From contig NZ_CP092104.1 in NCBI RefSeq assembly GCF_016918765.2, positions 1,612,001 through 1,676,000 of the forward strand: a stretch of 64,000 nt of DNA, written 5' to 3'. This stretch comes from Flagellatimonas centrodinii (GTDB lineage Bacteria; Pseudomonadota; Gammaproteobacteria; Nevskiales; Nevskiaceae). Shown here one piece after another: positions 8,556 to 16,849 of this stretch. The notes under the pieces are model-generated. The model saw only the letters and a program-made list of their open reading frames with translations, searched no databases and was not told where the DNA came from. A program made the translations under genes and the position numbers. The number at the start of each line of letters is the position of its first letter. The stretch's first letter is position 1.

Positions 8556-9209
8556 TCAGTCTTCGATCGGGGCGTCGTCGCCGGGGCCGGCATCGGGTGC
8601 CAGCGACCGCACCAGCACCGCGGCCTGGGTGCGGCTGTAGCACTCCAGCTTGCGGAGGATGGCGGTGACGTGCACCTTGACGGTGTTCTCCGCCAGCCCC
8701 AACTCGTAGGCGATCTGCTTGTTCAGCAAGCCGTCGGCGATGCACATCAGCACCCGTATTTGCTGCGGCGTCAACTGCGCCAGCTGGCTGGCAAGGCGGG
8801 CATCGGCGTCGCTGGTCTCCGCCGCATGCTCGGGAAACCAGACGCCGCCGGCCATGACCTGGCGTACGGCGTCGAGCATCTGCGAGACCGGCGCCGATTT
8901 AGGGACGAAACCGGCGGCGCCGAACTGCTCGGCGCGACGGATGGTGCGGGGGTGTGCGTTGGACGAAATGATGATGACCGGCAGCTCCGGTCGCTCGCCG
9001 CGCAGGAATACCAGTGACGAGAAGCCGCAGGCGCCGGGCATGTGCAGGTCGAGCAATACCAGGTCGATATCGGCATGGGCGCGAACGGCGTCCTCCAGCG
9101 ACTTCAGGCTGGAGGCTTCGACCGGCGGCTGCCCCTGCGTCAGCGCCCCCATGGCGTGGACGATGGCGGTACGGAACAGCGGATGATCATCGGCGATGAC
9201 AAGCTTCAT
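8556..9209 (-). CDS. NarL/LuxR-type response regulator
   Basis: The 217-residue cytoplasmic transcription factor has an N-terminal receiver domain (acidic pair in IADDHPLFR, phospho-acceptor Asp54 in LLDLHMPG, Lys in PKSAP) and a C-terminal LuxR helix-turn-helix (about 140-205; LTPQQIRVLMCIADG, NKQIAYELGLAENTVKVHV). The start at 9209 is chosen because MKLVIADDHP is the canonical receiver N-terminus; longer in-frame starts add an unrelated tail. It is the last gene of the minus-strand run beginning at 14200, 64 bases after the hydrolase gene, and it converges with the hybrid kinase, its likely partner. Its likely target is the palindrome upstream of both the symporter and the esterase operon. 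Confidence 0.9.
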   Translation of the reverse strand: MKLVIADDHPLFRTAIVHAMGALTQGQPPVEASSLKSLEDAVRAHADIDLVLLDLHMPGACGFSSLVFLRGERPELPVIIISSNAHPRTIRRAEQFGAAGFVPKSAPVSQMLDAVRQVMAGGVWFPEHAAETSDADARLASQLAQLTPQQIRVLMCIADGLLNKQIAYELGLAENTVKVHVTAILRKLECYSRTQAAVLVRSLAPDAGPGDDAPIED

Positions 9210-9273
9210 GGGCCGATGGTCGTGCGGATGGACGGGCGGCGCAAGCCAGCCGGCATCTGCCGGGCTGCCCGCC

Positions 9274-10656
9274 TCATGGGCGACTGCGGGGTGCGACACG
9301 GGTGTCCAGCGCGGGTGGGATGTAGTCGCTGTCGAAGCTGCAGGTGCCGGCAAACCGCGGCTGCAGCGTGGCGCAGCGCTCGGCGATGCCGCGCGGTGTT
9401 GGCGCGGTGCCCAGGCGGATCCAGTCGAGCAGCGCGGCGGTCAGCGCGACATAGGTGACGTCACTGATGTAGCCGTGGCTGCCGTTGCGGGTGAAGGTCT
9501 GCACCAGGTGGTCACCGCTGCCACCCGCCTCCAGGGTGTCGCGGAAATAGGCATCCAGTTCGACGAAAGCGGTCGGGTCATCAATCCAGCGGGTGGTGAG
9601 CACCGGCACCGGAATCCGCCCGCCGGGATCGCTGTCGTTGGCGAAGCGCTGCACGGCGAGCGGGCTGGCCTTGTAACGGGCGACCGCTGCATTCAGCGCC
9701 GGATCGTCATCGGACCCCTGATACACCGCGCCGATATTGCCGAAGGGGCTGGCGCCGGCAGTCCGTTGGCTGACGATGTCGCGAAAGTGGAACGTGCCCC
9801 ACTCCAGGTGCGACTGGATCGAGCTTTCGGGGATGCGGATCACGGCTTCCAGGGTTGCGACCCGGCGCTGCTGTTCGACACTGCGCTGCGCCGGCGGCCG
9901 GTCGAGCCCGAGGCAGTCTGCGGTGCGCGCGCGAAGTTCGGCGCGGCTCAGGCCGTCGCCCACCGGCAAGCCGATGTTGAGTGGGTAGGCCGGCTCGTCG
10001 GGCAATGGATGGTTGTGGCAGAGCGCCTGGTAGACCACGCGCAGATCGAGCCGGAAGTCATAGGACCGGGTGCCGCCGGCGAGCACGCCGCTGGTCAGCA
10101 GGACGCCGTCATAGGGGACGCTGCCGAGGGTGTCGGCAGTGAAGGTCTCTGCGGCCACGGCCGCCACCCCAGCGCCCCAGGACTGACCGTGCAGCAGGGT
10201 GTGGGTGGGGGTGGCGACATGGTCATTGAACAGGCGCCGCAGATTTTCGGTGTCTTCGGCAGCGGCGCGCACCTCGACGCCGCCCTGACGGAAGCTCGAT
10301 CCGGCCCAGGCGTAACCCGCCTTCACCATCACCGCCCACCGCGACAGGTCATCGGCAGGACGCTGGGCGGTGGGTGGGTCCAGACTCGGCCCGCCGTGGG
10401 CATGCAGGATCAGCGCGCCATTCCAGGGGTCGGGGATGGCGATCAGGTAGTGGGCGCCGCGGCGGTCGCGTCCGCCGAGGCAGGCCACCGAGGCTGGAAT
10501 ACCGGTGGGACAGCTGACCGCCGATGGTTGGGCTTCGGCGGCGCCGGCGCCGGGGTCACCGTCCCCCGAGCCGCCGCTGCTGCAGCCGAGCACGGCCCCC
10601 GCCAGCAACAGGGCAGCGGCGGACCGCGCCCGGACCGGCGAGGGATGGCCGCCCAT
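9274..10656 (-). CDS. Alpha/beta-hydrolase-like lipoprotein
   Basis: The 460-residue exported protein has a lipobox (LGC, Cys25) after a hydrophobic signal, so it should be membrane-anchored. The nucleophile elbow HGQSWG (Ser159 in GxSxG) and an oxyanion-type HGGPS segment (about 87-91) indicate an alpha/beta hydrolase fold. A C-terminal segment RNGSHGY carries a candidate catalytic His. It is longer than a simple esterase, so it may carry a lid or extra domain. Its start lies one base after the stop of the preceding lipoprotein gene, so the two are almost certainly co-transcribed with the porin and the secreted esterase. A role in cleaving an extracellular ester is inferred; the substrate is not visible. 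Confidence 0.75.
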   Translation of the reverse strand: MGGHPSPVRARSAAALLLAGAVLGCSSGGSGDGDPGAGAAEAQPSAVSCPTGIPASVACLGGRDRRGAHYLIAIPDPWNGALILHAHGGPSLDPPTAQRPADDLSRWAVMVKAGYAWAGSSFRQGGVEVRAAAEDTENLRRLFNDHVATPTHTLLHGQSWGAGVAAVAAETFTADTLGSVPYDGVLLTSGVLAGGTRSYDFRLDLRVVYQALCHNHPLPDEPAYPLNIGLPVGDGLSRAELRARTADCLGLDRPPAQRSVEQQRRVATLEAVIRIPESSIQSHLEWGTFHFRDIVSQRTAGASPFGNIGAVYQGSDDDPALNAAVARYKASPLAVQRFANDSDPGGRIPVPVLTTRWIDDPTAFVELDAYFRDTLEAGGSGDHLVQTFTRNGSHGYISDVTYVALTAALLDWIRLGTAPTPRGIAERCATLQPRFAGTCSFDSDYIPPALDTRVAPRSRP

Positions 10657-10657
10657 G

Positions 10658-11740
10658 TCAGTTCAACACGCCCAGCTCGAACGCCGGCTGACCGCTGGCA
10701 GCCGGGATGAAGCCATAGATCCCGTTGCTGTACAGCACGTTGCCGGTGATGTCGCCGCTGACCGCGGTAACGCCGCTCGCCGGGGTGTCGACCGTGAGGG
10801 TGGCGGTGGTTTCACCGCGGCTGAAGTCGGTTCCGGCGATGGTGACCCGTGACGGGCCACCCGCCGTGTCGAGGGTGCTGTAGTTGCCATCGGCGGCATT
10901 GGCCTCCAGCGTCGCCTGCGGGGTGAACAGCCGCAGGCCGAAGCTGGCGGTGGACTCCCGCACCAGTTGCAGTGGCACGGCGTTGCCGCTGACCAGGCCG
11001 ATGATCATCGAACCGGTCAGCTCGCCGCCACTGGTGACGGCACTGCCGCCGGGATCGGTGGTGAACAGGTCGAAAGCATTGCGGTCGCTGTTGTAGGTCA
11101 GATAGCCCTTCTCGGTCACGGCACAACTGGCGGCGTAGGTGACAAAGCGGTTGCTCACCTCATCCCGGCACAGCTGGAAGGTGCCGGCATTGCGGATGCG
11201 GCCGGAGCCACCGTACGACAGCGCGGTCGCGCCGTCATGGTGGACGCCGATGGCGTTGGCGATGAAGGCGATAGGGTTGAAAACCGTCGGCGTGTCGGCG
11301 TTGTTGAAGGTGTCACGGAAGGCCAGCAGGGGCAGGAAGTTGGCACTGTCGGCCGCGGTCACACCCCCCTGCAGCACACCGCCGGACGCCAGCGTGAAAA
11401 TGGCGCCAGCCTCGTTGCTGTCGTAGGTGCAGTCATCCAGCGGATCCAGCGTGCCGCTGAAGACGGTGCCGACCGTCCGCTGCAGGCTGGCATCGAGGGT
11501 GATGGTGTAGGCCAGGGTATCGGGCTGCAGGGTGACGGTCAGTTCCTCGCCCCAGCTGTTGCCGCCCTTGAAGCTCACCGGATCCACCGGCAGGAAGGGG
11601 CAGGCATCGGGGTCGGGGTTGACGGGCTCGGGTGCCGGGCTTTCGGGGCCGTCGATGCAGCCATGCAGGCCGAGACAGAACGCGGCGACGGCGAGGCCGG
11701 GCAGCAGGCGGTGCGAGGCACGGGTCAGGATGGGGGTCAT
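10658..11740 (-). CDS. Exported lipoprotein of unknown function
   Basis: I do not recognise this 360-residue protein. A signal peptide ends in the lipobox LHGC (Cys28), followed by a Pro-rich linker (about 32-43). The rest is rich in Thr, Ser, Gly and short beta-like segments, with four or more Cys that could form disulfides (for example DDCTYDS, QLCRDE, ASCAVTE). It is probably an all-beta surface or periplasmic lipoprotein. It sits 16 bases after the porin gene and one base before the hydrolase lipoprotein gene, so it should serve the same uptake or hydrolysis function. Similar lipoproteins beside porins often act as accessory binding proteins, but nothing here proves that. Confidence 0.7.
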   Translation of the reverse strand: MTPILTRASHRLLPGLAVAAFCLGLHGCIDGPESPAPEPVNPDPDACPFLPVDPVSFKGGNSWGEELTVTLQPDTLAYTITLDASLQRTVGTVFSGTLDPLDDCTYDSNEAGAIFTLASGGVLQGGVTAADSANFLPLLAFRDTFNNADTPTVFNPIAFIANAIGVHHDGATALSYGGSGRIRNAGTFQLCRDEVSNRFVTYAASCAVTEKGYLTYNSDRNAFDLFTTDPGGSAVTSGGELTGSMIIGLVSGNAVPLQLVRESTASFGLRLFTPQATLEANAADGNYSTLDTAGGPSRVTIAGTDFSRGETTATLTVDTPASGVTAVSGDITGNVLYSNGIYGFIPAASGQPAFELGVLN

Positions 11741-11756
11741 GGGAGTCTCCGGATTC

Positions 11757-13196
11757 TTAGAACAGCACTTGCGCGCGCATGCCGATGGAACGACCCGTGT
11801 CCGGGCCCTGGAAGCTGCCGACCTTGTTGTCGGTTTCCCAGTCGACGTAGTTCAGCATCAGCCGCGCCTGGTTGTTGAGGTACCAGTTGACGCCGATGGT
11901 GGTTCGGCTGCCGTCGCCGCCATTGGGCGCATCGGTAAAGTCGTACTCGTCGGCGCGCACCGCCAGCTCGAAGGCGCCGATGCCGCCTTCGGTGACCGGC
12001 CGCAGGACCCGGGTGGTGCCCCAGAGACCGGAACGGGTCGAAAAGCCCGGCTTCTCGCCGGTGATCAGCCAGCCGGCCGAGATGGCCCAGGCATCGCGAT
12101 CAATGCGGTCGGTGAGGCCGAGGAAGGTGACCGACGGTGCCGAGATACGGCGTTCGGTGTACTCGGCGAACGACCACAGGCTGCGATAGACGCCGCCCAG
12201 TTCCAGGCCATAGCCCTCGTTGCGTTCCGGGTTGGCGATGGAGCTGGACGAGACCCGCAGGTTGTCGTTGAAGTTCTGTCCGATCCGCGGCACGTTGTTG
12301 ATCGAGACGACGTCATCCGCCAGCTTTTCGTAGTAGTACCAGCTGCCGAGATGGACGAAGCCGGTGCCGGTCTTCAGCGGGTTCCAGTGACCGCGCACGG
12401 TGTAGGTGATGGAATCGCTCTCATCGCCGGTGTTGTCGATCTGGTCGCCGGCGATGCTGGTGCCGAGGTGCCAGGTACGACCGAATATCTTGAGGTGGGC
12501 GCCGAGGCCGTAGTAGCCGTTGACCGAAGCGCCGACCTGCGCCACCGCATTGCGCTCCATGAAGGGGTTGCGCGACAGGGTGCCGGAGCCATCGATGCTG
12601 CGGTCCTTCAGCCGGTTGCCGAGAAAGCCTTCCATCGGCAGGCCGAGGGCGTGCCAGCGCCAACCGAGCCAGGCGTCCTTCACCGAGATGTCCTGGTCCG
12701 CGAAGTCGGCGTCGACCTTGTATCGCATGTTGCCGATGCTGCCCTGCGCGCCGAGGCGGATGGCGCGCATCTCGGTGCCGCTGATGTTGCGGTCGTCGAA
12801 GGCGGAGCCGTCGGTGGTGGAGACATCGAGGGCGACGCGGCCGCGCACATGCAGACGGTAGAAGCCGTCGGCGCTGCGGAATTCGGGGCCGCCACGGCGC
12901 CAGCTGGTGCTGCCGTTGGTGTTGCCGGTGCTGGCGCCGGCGCCGAGGCTCATCTGGGTGAGCTGCAGCTGGAGCGCCTCGACCTCATCCTGCAGCGCCT
13001 CAACGTCGGCGCTGGCGGTCGGCGTGGACTGCCCGGCCTCAAGACCATCGAGCCGGCGTTGCAGCGCTTCGATCTGTGCGCTTTGCTGTTCCAGGCGCCG
13101 CAGCAGGGTGTCCTCGGCGGTGTCGGCCAGCACCGGTGGCGACAGCAGGCCGGCACCCAGTACGCCGGCAATGGCAGTGGTTCGGAAGGCGTTCAT
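11757..13196 (-). CDS. OprO/OprP-like outer-membrane porin
   Basis: The 479-residue protein starts MNAFRTTAIAG, has a signal peptide ending VLADTAED, then a coiled-coil segment (about 25-65; LLRRLEQQSAQIEALQRRLD) typical of trimeric OprO/OprP-family porins. The remainder is beta-barrel-like with regular aromatic strands, and it ends in LF (RAQVLF), as expected for outer-membrane insertion. I chose 13196 because the longer in-frame start at 13265 would put a charged tail before the signal peptide. It lies 65 bases after the esterase gene in the same run. In its setting it more likely imports the products of the exported hydrolases than phosphate, but the specificity cannot be read. Confidence 0.85.
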   Translation of the reverse strand: MNAFRTTAIAGVLGAGLLSPPVLADTAEDTLLRRLEQQSAQIEALQRRLDGLEAGQSTPTASADVEALQDEVEALQLQLTQMSLGAGASTGNTNGSTSWRRGGPEFRSADGFYRLHVRGRVALDVSTTDGSAFDDRNISGTEMRAIRLGAQGSIGNMRYKVDADFADQDISVKDAWLGWRWHALGLPMEGFLGNRLKDRSIDGSGTLSRNPFMERNAVAQVGASVNGYYGLGAHLKIFGRTWHLGTSIAGDQIDNTGDESDSITYTVRGHWNPLKTGTGFVHLGSWYYYEKLADDVVSINNVPRIGQNFNDNLRVSSSSIANPERNEGYGLELGGVYRSLWSFAEYTERRISAPSVTFLGLTDRIDRDAWAISAGWLITGEKPGFSTRSGLWGTTRVLRPVTEGGIGAFELAVRADEYDFTDAPNGGDGSRTTIGVNWYLNNQARLMLNYVDWETDNKVGSFQGPDTGRSIGMRAQVLF

Positions 13197-13261
13197 GAAT
13201 CTTCTCCTGGTCTGTCCGGCGCGGAGTGCCGATCGGGTCGTGTCGTGTTGAGGCCGGGGCT

Positions 13262-14200
13262 TCAACGAGGTGTGGGGGTGCGGCGCATGAAGCCCTGGCC
13301 GCGTGCCCAGCGGCTGAACAGCAGCGGCCAGGCCGCGGGTTCGGTCCCCGGCCGGCCCAGTCCCCAGCTATGGCCGCCGGTATCGAACAGCCGCAGCTCG
13401 GCGGTAATGCCCTGGGCCTGCAGCGCCTCGAACAGCACCTGGCTGTGGCCGGGGCTGGCGATGGGATCGTCCAGGCAGTGCACCAGGAACATCGGCGGGG
13501 TGCTGGCGTCGACATGCAGCTCCGGCGAGTAGGCCTGCTCGACATCGGGTGCGCGGTCCATGTGTTGCCGGGTGCGGGTGGTGTCCAGCGGTGGTCGCAT
13601 CGACACCACCGGATACAGCAACACCACGAAGTCCGGACGGGCTGACAGCGTGTCGATGGCATCTGCGGGGGGGTAGAAGGCATGGGCATGGCGGGTGCCC
13701 GCTACCGCGGCCAGGTGGCCGCCAGCGGACATACCGAGCAGGCCGATCTGGGCCGGGTCGATGCCGAATTCGTCGGCGCGTGCCCGCAGGATCCGCAGCG
13801 CGCGCTGGCCATCCTGCACCGGCGCGGCCGGATCCCAGCCATCGGCGGGCAGCCGGTAGTAGAGCACCGCCGCGGTCACCCCCACCGACGCCAGCCATTG
13901 GGCCACCGGCACGCTGCCGCGGCCGATCTGGATCCGGAAATAGCCGCCGCCACCGGCGATGATCACGGCGGTGCCGTTGGGGCGCTCGGGACGAAAGATT
14001 TCCATGCGGGCGCGGGAGATGTTGCGAACCGCGCCGGTGCCGCTGCCCTCACGGCCGACACGCTCGGGCCCGTTGACCGGCGAGGCGGCGGTGACAGTGG
14101 CGGGCCACAGGTCGATCACGACGGGCGCGTCCGCCTGCGCAGTGCCGCACAGCAGCAGGCCGGCAATCATGGCCGTCAACGGCCATCGAAATGCGGTCAT
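13262..14200 (-). CDS. Secreted alpha/beta-hydrolase esterase (acetyl-xylan/BD-FAE-like)
   Basis: The 312-residue protein has a cleavable signal peptide (about 1-23, ending GTAQAD). Oxyanion segment IIAGGGGY (about 80-87), nucleophile Ser158 in GMSAGGH, Asp244 or Asp245 in HCLDDP and His277 in GGHSWG form a plausible catalytic triad of the esterase/lipase superfamily close to acetyl-xylan and feruloyl esterases. The start at 14200 has a GGAG site about 9 bases upstream. It is the first gene of a five-gene minus-strand run (esterase, porin, lipoprotein, hydrolase, response regulator) and lies 83 bases downstream of the shared palindrome. It probably releases a small acid or alcohol outside the inner membrane. 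Confidence 0.8.
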   Translation of the reverse strand: MTAFRWPLTAMIAGLLLCGTAQADAPVVIDLWPATVTAASPVNGPERVGREGSGTGAVRNISRARMEIFRPERPNGTAVIIAGGGGYFRIQIGRGSVPVAQWLASVGVTAAVLYYRLPADGWDPAAPVQDGQRALRILRARADEFGIDPAQIGLLGMSAGGHLAAVAGTRHAHAFYPPADAIDTLSARPDFVVLLYPVVSMRPPLDTTRTRQHMDRAPDVEQAYSPELHVDASTPPMFLVHCLDDPIASPGHSQVLFEALQAQGITAELRLFDTGGHSWGLGRPGTEPAAWPLLFSRWARGQGFMRRTPTPR

Positions 14201-14283
14201 CGGGTCGTCTCCTCTCCGTCTGGATGGATGCCGGATCGTCGGGTGTCCGGCTGTTAGCGTTGTACGCGCTCGCGGACGGGGCT

Positions 14284-14304
14284 CCAATAACTCATTGGTG
14301 TTAG
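14284..14304 (-). promoter_or_regulatory. Putative palindromic activator site upstream of the esterase operon
   Basis: CCAATAACTCATTGG followed by TGTTAG matches the site at 5501-5521 at 18 of 21 bases, with the inverted arms CCAAT/ATTGG fully conserved. On the minus strand a possible -10 hexamer TACAAC lies about 20 bases downstream of it. A MITE-like element begins at the very next base (14305), so regulatory DNA further upstream has been displaced. Confidence 0.5.
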
Positions 14305-14511
14305 GGAACCTCTGCAAAACTACTGCGCTCGGCATCTTGAGTGCCGGCGGTGCTCGAAATGCTCATGTATTGACCCATACACTGTGCTTTCTGCGCTCCG
14401 ACGGCACTCACCATTTCGTCTGGAACGAAAATGGCGCGTCAGCCCCGAGGGGTCAGGCACAGGGATGTGCCTGACAACCTGCCTTCGCTCGCGACGTTTT
14501 TCAGAGGTTCC
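14305..14511. mobile_element. MITE-like non-autonomous element, 207 bp
   Basis: The ends are a 16-bp terminal inverted repeat, GGAACCTCTGCAAAAC at 14305-14320 and its complement GTTTTTCAGAGGTTCC at 14496-14511, with one mismatch. Inside are further hairpins, including GTCAGGCACA/TGTGCCTGAC (about 14452-14475) and CCATTTCGT/ACGAAAATGG (about 14409-14432). It holds no plausible gene. Flanking TTAG and TTGG may be a degraded target duplication. It lies between the esterase-operon promoter and the NTF2-like gene. The mobilising transposase is not in this window. Confidence 0.65.
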
Positions 14512-14628
14512 TTGGGCGTCGCTCAGGCGGCCCGGCGGTCCGGTCCGGTCGCGACTGGTCAAAACGGATGACGACCGCGACGGGGGTGCAGGGCAGCCTG
14601 TCGGCACAACATCAACCGGGGAGACGCC

Positions 14629-15162
14629 ATGACGCTGTCACCGCAGCAGGTCGAGGCGCGTGCAGTCGCCATGCAGCAGGCGTTCGTCGAGGCGGCGGCC
14701 CGCAATGAGTGGTCCTGGCTGGCCGACGCCTTCTACGCAGAAGACTGCGTCTATCTCTGTGAGTACGGCGGCACCCTGCGGGTGCAGGCCAACAGTCGCG
14801 AGGAGATTCGCGAAACCCATTACGGGCGCGATATGCGGGTGGGGTGGGAGGGCTGGAGCTTCCCCATCGAACGGTTCACCACCCACGGCAACCGGATCAT
14901 CACCCATTGGTGGAATCGCGGTCCCGGACAGCGGCCGGGCGGGGGGTACTATCAGACCCCGGGGGTGTCGTTCATTACCGTCGGCGACGATGGTCTGTTC
15001 ACCGAGCAGCTGGACCTGTTCGATCTCGCCCACCAGATGCACCTGTGTGACGAGCTGGAGGCGGCTGGTCTGCTGTCCCCCGTGCTCAAGGCCAACTGGG
15101 TGGTGCCGACCAAGCGCCGCCTCATCGCCATGTTGTCGGTCAACCTGCCTGCCGCGGGTTGA
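14629..15162 (+). CDS. SnoaL/NTF2-like protein
   Basis: The 177-residue cytoplasmic protein has the cone-shaped NTF2-like pattern: an N-terminal helix (VEARAVAMQQAFVEAAARN), WLADAFYAEDCVYLCEYGG, then strands around FPIERFTTHGNRIITHWWN (about 77-95). NTF2-like folds include SnoaL-type cyclases, ketosteroid isomerases and hydratases, so the class fits the catabolic cluster it opens, but no catalytic set is certain. The GGGGAGA sequence just upstream is a good ribosome-binding site. It is the first of the plus-strand run to 29253, separated by 72 bases from the DUF35 gene. Confidence 0.7.
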   Translation: MTLSPQQVEARAVAMQQAFVEAAARNEWSWLADAFYAEDCVYLCEYGGTLRVQANSREEIRETHYGRDMRVGWEGWSFPIERFTTHGNRIITHWWNRGPGQRPGGGYYQTPGVSFITVGDDGLFTEQLDLFDLAHQMHLCDELEAAGLLSPVLKANWVVPTKRRLIAMLSVNLPAAG

Positions 15163-15234
15163 CTCACCCTTTTGTGGCAGGCAGCCGCGCGGCCCGCCGC
15201 CTAGTCTTCCGATCACTCCTTTTCAGAGCCCACC

Positions 15235-15666
15235 ATGAGTACTCCCGATACCCCGGCGGCCAAGCCGATCCGGATGCCACCGATCGTCACCCCGGATGCC
15301 AAGTTCTTCTGGGATGCCTGTGACCGCGAGGAATTCGTGGGTCAGCGTTTCCGCGCCAGCGGCAAGTTCTACTTCCCGCCACGGCCGATGTGTCCGGAGA
15401 CGCACACGCTGGAGCACGACATCGTGCCCTTGTCCGGTCGCGGCACGGTGGTGTCCTGGGTGATGCCCCGGCATCCACCCCCGTTCGGATTCCGCGAGCC
15501 GCCGATCGTCGCCATCATTGCCCTGGAGGAGGGGATTCGCTTCGTCTCCAACATCGTCGGTGTGTCATTGGAAGAAGTGACCGAGGGCATGGCGGTGGAA
15601 GTCACCTTCGAGCCGACCATCAACAATCACAAGGTGCCGGTGTTCCGGCCTGCAGGGAGTCGCTGA
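15235..15666 (+). CDS. DUF35 OB-fold protein with degenerate zinc ribbon
   Basis: The 143-residue protein has the layout of the DUF35 (zinc-ribbon plus OB-fold) family: FFWDACDREEFVGQRF helix (about 24-39), ribbon region (about 40-60), then OB-fold strands LSGRGTVVSW (about 66-75) and VAIIALEEGIRFVSNIVG. These proteins act as small subunits of thiolase-fold enzymes, such as the ChsH2 DUF35 part of the steroid side-chain aldolase with Ltp2. The usual ribbon has four Cys; here only Cys53 (PMCPE) is in that region and the first Cys pair is missing, so zinc binding is probably lost. Its stop is one base before the thiolase-fold gene, strongly suggesting one complex. Confidence 0.82.
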   Translation: MSTPDTPAAKPIRMPPIVTPDAKFFWDACDREEFVGQRFRASGKFYFPPRPMCPETHTLEHDIVPLSGRGTVVSWVMPRHPPPFGFREPPIVAIIALEEGIRFVSNIVGVSLEEVTEGMAVEVTFEPTINNHKVPVFRPAGSR

Positions 15667-15667
15667 C

Positions 15668-16834
15668 ATGGCCCGCAGTTTTCAGGAAGCGGCCATCGCC
15701 GGGATTGGCCAGACCGAGTTTTCCAAGGAATCCGGCCGCAGCGAACTGCAGCTGGCCGCCGAGTGTTCGCTGGCCGCTTGCCAGGATGCCGGCGTCAATC
15801 CGCAGGACATCGACGGCATGATCACCTTCACCATCGACAACAGCGACGAGATCGGTCTCGCGCGGGCGCTGGGGGTGAAGGACCTGGCCTACACCACGCG
15901 CATCCCCGGCGGCGGTGCGGCGGCGGCGGCGACGCTGTACCAGGCGATGGCACTGGTCAATGCCGGGCTGTGCAACAACGTGCTGATCTGGCGCGCGATG
16001 AACGAGCGCAGCCAGTACCGCTTCGGCCAGAATCCGACGGACATGAAGGGCTACACCGGCGGTCACGGCACCGGTACGCTGCTCTGGTGCATTCCCTTTG
16101 GCGCCATGACGCCGGCCAGCTGGGCCGGGCTGTCGGCGCGACCCTACATGCTCAAGTACGGGGTCACCAACGAAGACCTCGGACGGGTGTCGGTGGTGCA
16201 GCGGCAACATGCCGCGACCAACCCGAATGCCTGGTTCTACAACAAGCCGATCACGCTGGAAGATCACCAGAACTCGAAGTGGATCATGGAGCCGGTACTG
16301 CGCCTGCTCGATTGCTGCCAGGAAAGTGATGGTGGCGTCGCAATTCTGGTGACCAGCCTTGAGCGCGCGCGGGATCTCCGGCAGAAGCCGGTCAAGCTGC
16401 TGGGGGCGACCCAGTCGATTCCCTACAACGTGGAAGTGATCTCCAACTTCTACCACGACGATCTCACCATCATGCCGGAGGCCCACGGCGTGGCGAAGCG
16501 GCTGTGGCGGCAGACCGGGCTCAAGCCCTCCGAGATGCAGGCGGCGATGATCTACGACGCCTTCACCCCGCAGGTGCTGACGCAGCTGGAAGCCTTCGGC
16601 TTCTGCAAGCCGGGCGAGGCCAAGGATTTCGTCAAGGACGGGCATATCGGTTTGGGCGGCAGCTTGCCGATCAACACCAACGGCGGCCTCATCGGCGAGG
16701 CCTACATCCACGGCATGAACAACATGATCGAGGGCGTGCGACAGGTGCGCGGCACCTCGGTCAACCAGGTACAGCGGGTGCAGAACGTGCTGGTGACCTC
16801 GGGGATGGCCGCGGCTGTGCTGGGTCGCGACTGA
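15668..16834 (+). CDS. Thiolase-fold lipid-transfer/aldolase-like protein (Ltp2-like)
   Basis: The 388-residue protein has the thiolase fold (AIAGIGQTEFSK at the N-terminus; INTNGGLIGEAYIHG near 337-349). In true thiolases the nucleophilic Cys lies in the segment that here reads IPGGGAAAAATL (about 79-90), so that Cys is absent. The late loop Cys is also absent (VLVTSGMAA). The Tyr346/His348 motif in GEAYIHG is retained. Cys-less thiolase homologues of the Ltp2 type, paired with a DUF35 subunit, catalyse retro-aldol cleavage of beta-hydroxyacyl-CoA in steroid side-chain degradation. With the DUF35 gene immediately upstream, this gene is best read as the catalytic half of such an aldolase. The activity is inference. 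Confidence 0.8.
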   Translation: MARSFQEAAIAGIGQTEFSKESGRSELQLAAECSLAACQDAGVNPQDIDGMITFTIDNSDEIGLARALGVKDLAYTTRIPGGGAAAAATLYQAMALVNAGLCNNVLIWRAMNERSQYRFGQNPTDMKGYTGGHGTGTLLWCIPFGAMTPASWAGLSARPYMLKYGVTNEDLGRVSVVQRQHAATNPNAWFYNKPITLEDHQNSKWIMEPVLRLLDCCQESDGGVAILVTSLERARDLRQKPVKLLGATQSIPYNVEVISNFYHDDLTIMPEAHGVAKRLWRQTGLKPSEMQAAMIYDAFTPQVLTQLEAFGFCKPGEAKDFVKDGHIGLGGSLPINTNGGLIGEAYIHGMNNMIEGVRQVRGTSVNQVQRVQNVLVTSGMAAAVLGRD

Positions 16835-16849
16835 CGCCCTCGGCAACCG

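Noticed and set aside
9196-13532. Long plus-strand frames (9196-10710 and 11532-13532)
   Set aside because: They oppose the hydrolase-lipoprotein and porin genes, which have lipobox, catalytic or barrel features; the plus-strand translations have none.
14305-14511. A protein-coding reading of the MITE-like element (96-codon frames)
   Set aside because: The terminal inverted repeats and internal hairpins explain the sequence better, and frames show no family features.
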